Virus record (IMG/VR): IMGVR_UViG_3300005915_001256
Span: 1-21,770 of that record
Source: a virus
Strand: one strand, 5' to 3'
Length of the DNA stretch: 21,770 nucleotides
Shown: piece by piece, positions 21,046-21,770 of the stretch
Layout of the letters: each line of letters opens with the position of its first letter
How positions within the stretch are numbered: position 1 is the first letter of the stretch
Notes under the pieces: generated by a model
Told to the model about the DNA's origin: nothing
What the model saw: only the letters and a program-made list of their open reading frames with translations
Database searches by the model: none
Translations under genes and position numbers: made by a program

Positions 21046-21770
21046 ATGTCTATCACAGCTTTATCAGTATTTGCAGACAAAGAGGAATATTGCTCGTATG
21101 AGGCGGGGCAGAAGGACATCACTGCTGTTGTGTACCCTACTCCAGCTCTTACTGTAGCTGGAGAGTCTATTACGATTAAGATCATGAAAGCTCGTCGTAG
21201 TAGGGATGAAGAAGTGTACTCAGAGACGTATGAGTTCACAGGAGCTACTGAGTCTAATGGTATAGAGTTTACCTGGGATATTAATGATATTGTGGATTCG
21301 GATGATATCCCACTTATGCGAAGAGGTAACTACTATGTCGCTGTCGAAGATGACAATGGTGTTGTTGCTGACGCTGTTTCTGATGATTTTCGCTTGGCCC
21401 TTTGCAGCGTTAATTATATGCGTAACCACTGGTTGTTTGGCGTTCCTCTCACCAGTTTTGAGATACGGTCACTTAAAGTACAGCCACAAAGAATCACTGG
21501 AGTAGTAGCTAAGGACATTAGTCGAGGGCATCCTATGGTGATGGCTCCTCTAAAATACATGGTTGTGGGTACCAAGAAGTTCCTTTGTTGGGCTGAGGGA
21601 CCCCAAGTAGAAATTACAGCTGTTAGCCCCACAGGAGCTAAGCAAACAATCGTTACCCCAGGCCCAGCAGGTCAGGAGTACATTGTATTTGAGATTAACC
21701 CTAGGATACTCCCAGCCTCTTCAGTGGAAGAGTTCCTTATCGTAGAGTCAGATCTGTTGAGCGATGAGAA
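21046..21770 (+). CDS. Beta-rich structural protein, 3' end cut off by the window
   Basis: ATG 21046 lies three bases after the preceding stop, with GGAAG upstream, and the frame stays open for 241 codons to the window end. The N-terminal part (VYPTPALTVAGESITIKIMK, then GNYYVAVEDDNG) looks like an Ig- or macroglobulin-type beta domain. The later part (FEIRSLKVQPQRITGVVAKD, then FLCWAEGPQVEI) is also beta-rich. No K-S sites. Probably a neck, tail or fibre component by its neighbours; not recognised as a named family. Confidence 0.8.
   Translation, partial: MSITALSVFADKEEYCSYEAGQKDITAVVYPTPALTVAGESITIKIMKARRSRDEEVYSETYEFTGATESNGIEFTWDINDIVDSDDIPLMRRGNYYVAVEDDNGVVADAVSDDFRLALCSVNYMRNHWLFGVPLTSFEIRSLKVQPQRITGVVAKDISRGHPMVMAPLKYMVVGTKKFLCWAEGPQVEITAVSPTGAKQTIVTPGPAGQEYIVFEINPRILPASSVEEFLIVESDLLSDE

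Noticed and set aside
1-21770. tRNA, rRNA, integrase, transposase or insertion-sequence ends
   Set aside because: I looked for cloverleaf-type patterns, conserved rRNA stretches, and recombinase or transposase motifs and saw none; the window is nearly all protein-coding on one strand.

Overview
The window is one stretch of a tailed-phage (Caudoviricetes) genome, or a closely related prophage. All genes lie on the + strand and are tightly packed. Many starts overlap the preceding stop as TAATG, Shine-Dalgarno sites are strong, and GTG/TTG starts occur occasionally. The recognisable core is portal, S78-type prohead protease, two scaffold-like proteins and a major capsid protein of the large-phage (SPO1/A511-like) type. 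No integrase, repressor, tRNA, rRNA, CRISPR array or insertion sequence is visible. By eye the sequence is moderately AT-rich, except for the distal two thirds of the large fibre-like gene. The host cannot be fixed from this sequence. The terminase and the tail proper must lie outside the window.

Layout. (1) Bases 1-10088 hold a cut-off gene of unknown function, a zinc amidase (endolysin-type) with a peptidoglycan-binding domain, and the portal. Four long unrecognised proteins follow, probably internal head or cargo proteins, then a YkgJ-like cysteine cluster protein and a small zinc ribbon. (2) Bases 10089-10222 are a regulatory gap with a promoter-like sequence, an inverted repeat and a terminator-like hairpin. 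(3) Bases 10223-13879 are the capsid operon: protease, two acidic scaffold-like proteins and the capsid protein. (4) Bases 13880-18921 hold a small His-rich protein and four beta-rich proteins, likely decoration or fibre proteins. Several of these genes are separated by GC-rich hairpins. (5) Bases 19027-19918 form a cassette of four small membrane proteins (holin/spanin-like), one of them only 27 residues long. (6) Bases 19946-21770 hold a basic protein and two beta-rich proteins, probably head-tail connection or tail components; the last runs off the end.

How the genes fit together. Portal, scaffold and capsid protein would build the prohead, and the protease would mature it. The most striking signal is that protease and capsid protein share a near-identical segment beginning K-(S/A)-L-S-A-G. 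The same short pattern, hydrophobic-x-K-(S/A), is scattered densely through the scaffold-like proteins and nearly all proteins upstream, but is essentially absent from the beta-rich proteins downstream of the capsid gene. I infer that this marks cleavage sites for the prohead protease. If so, an unusually large set of proteins in bases 1-12400 is processed inside the head. That set would include a metal-binding YkgJ-like protein and a 747-residue protein with a sigma-70 region-2-like patch. These could be packaged cargo. This is a hypothesis drawn from sequence patterns, not a demonstrated fact.
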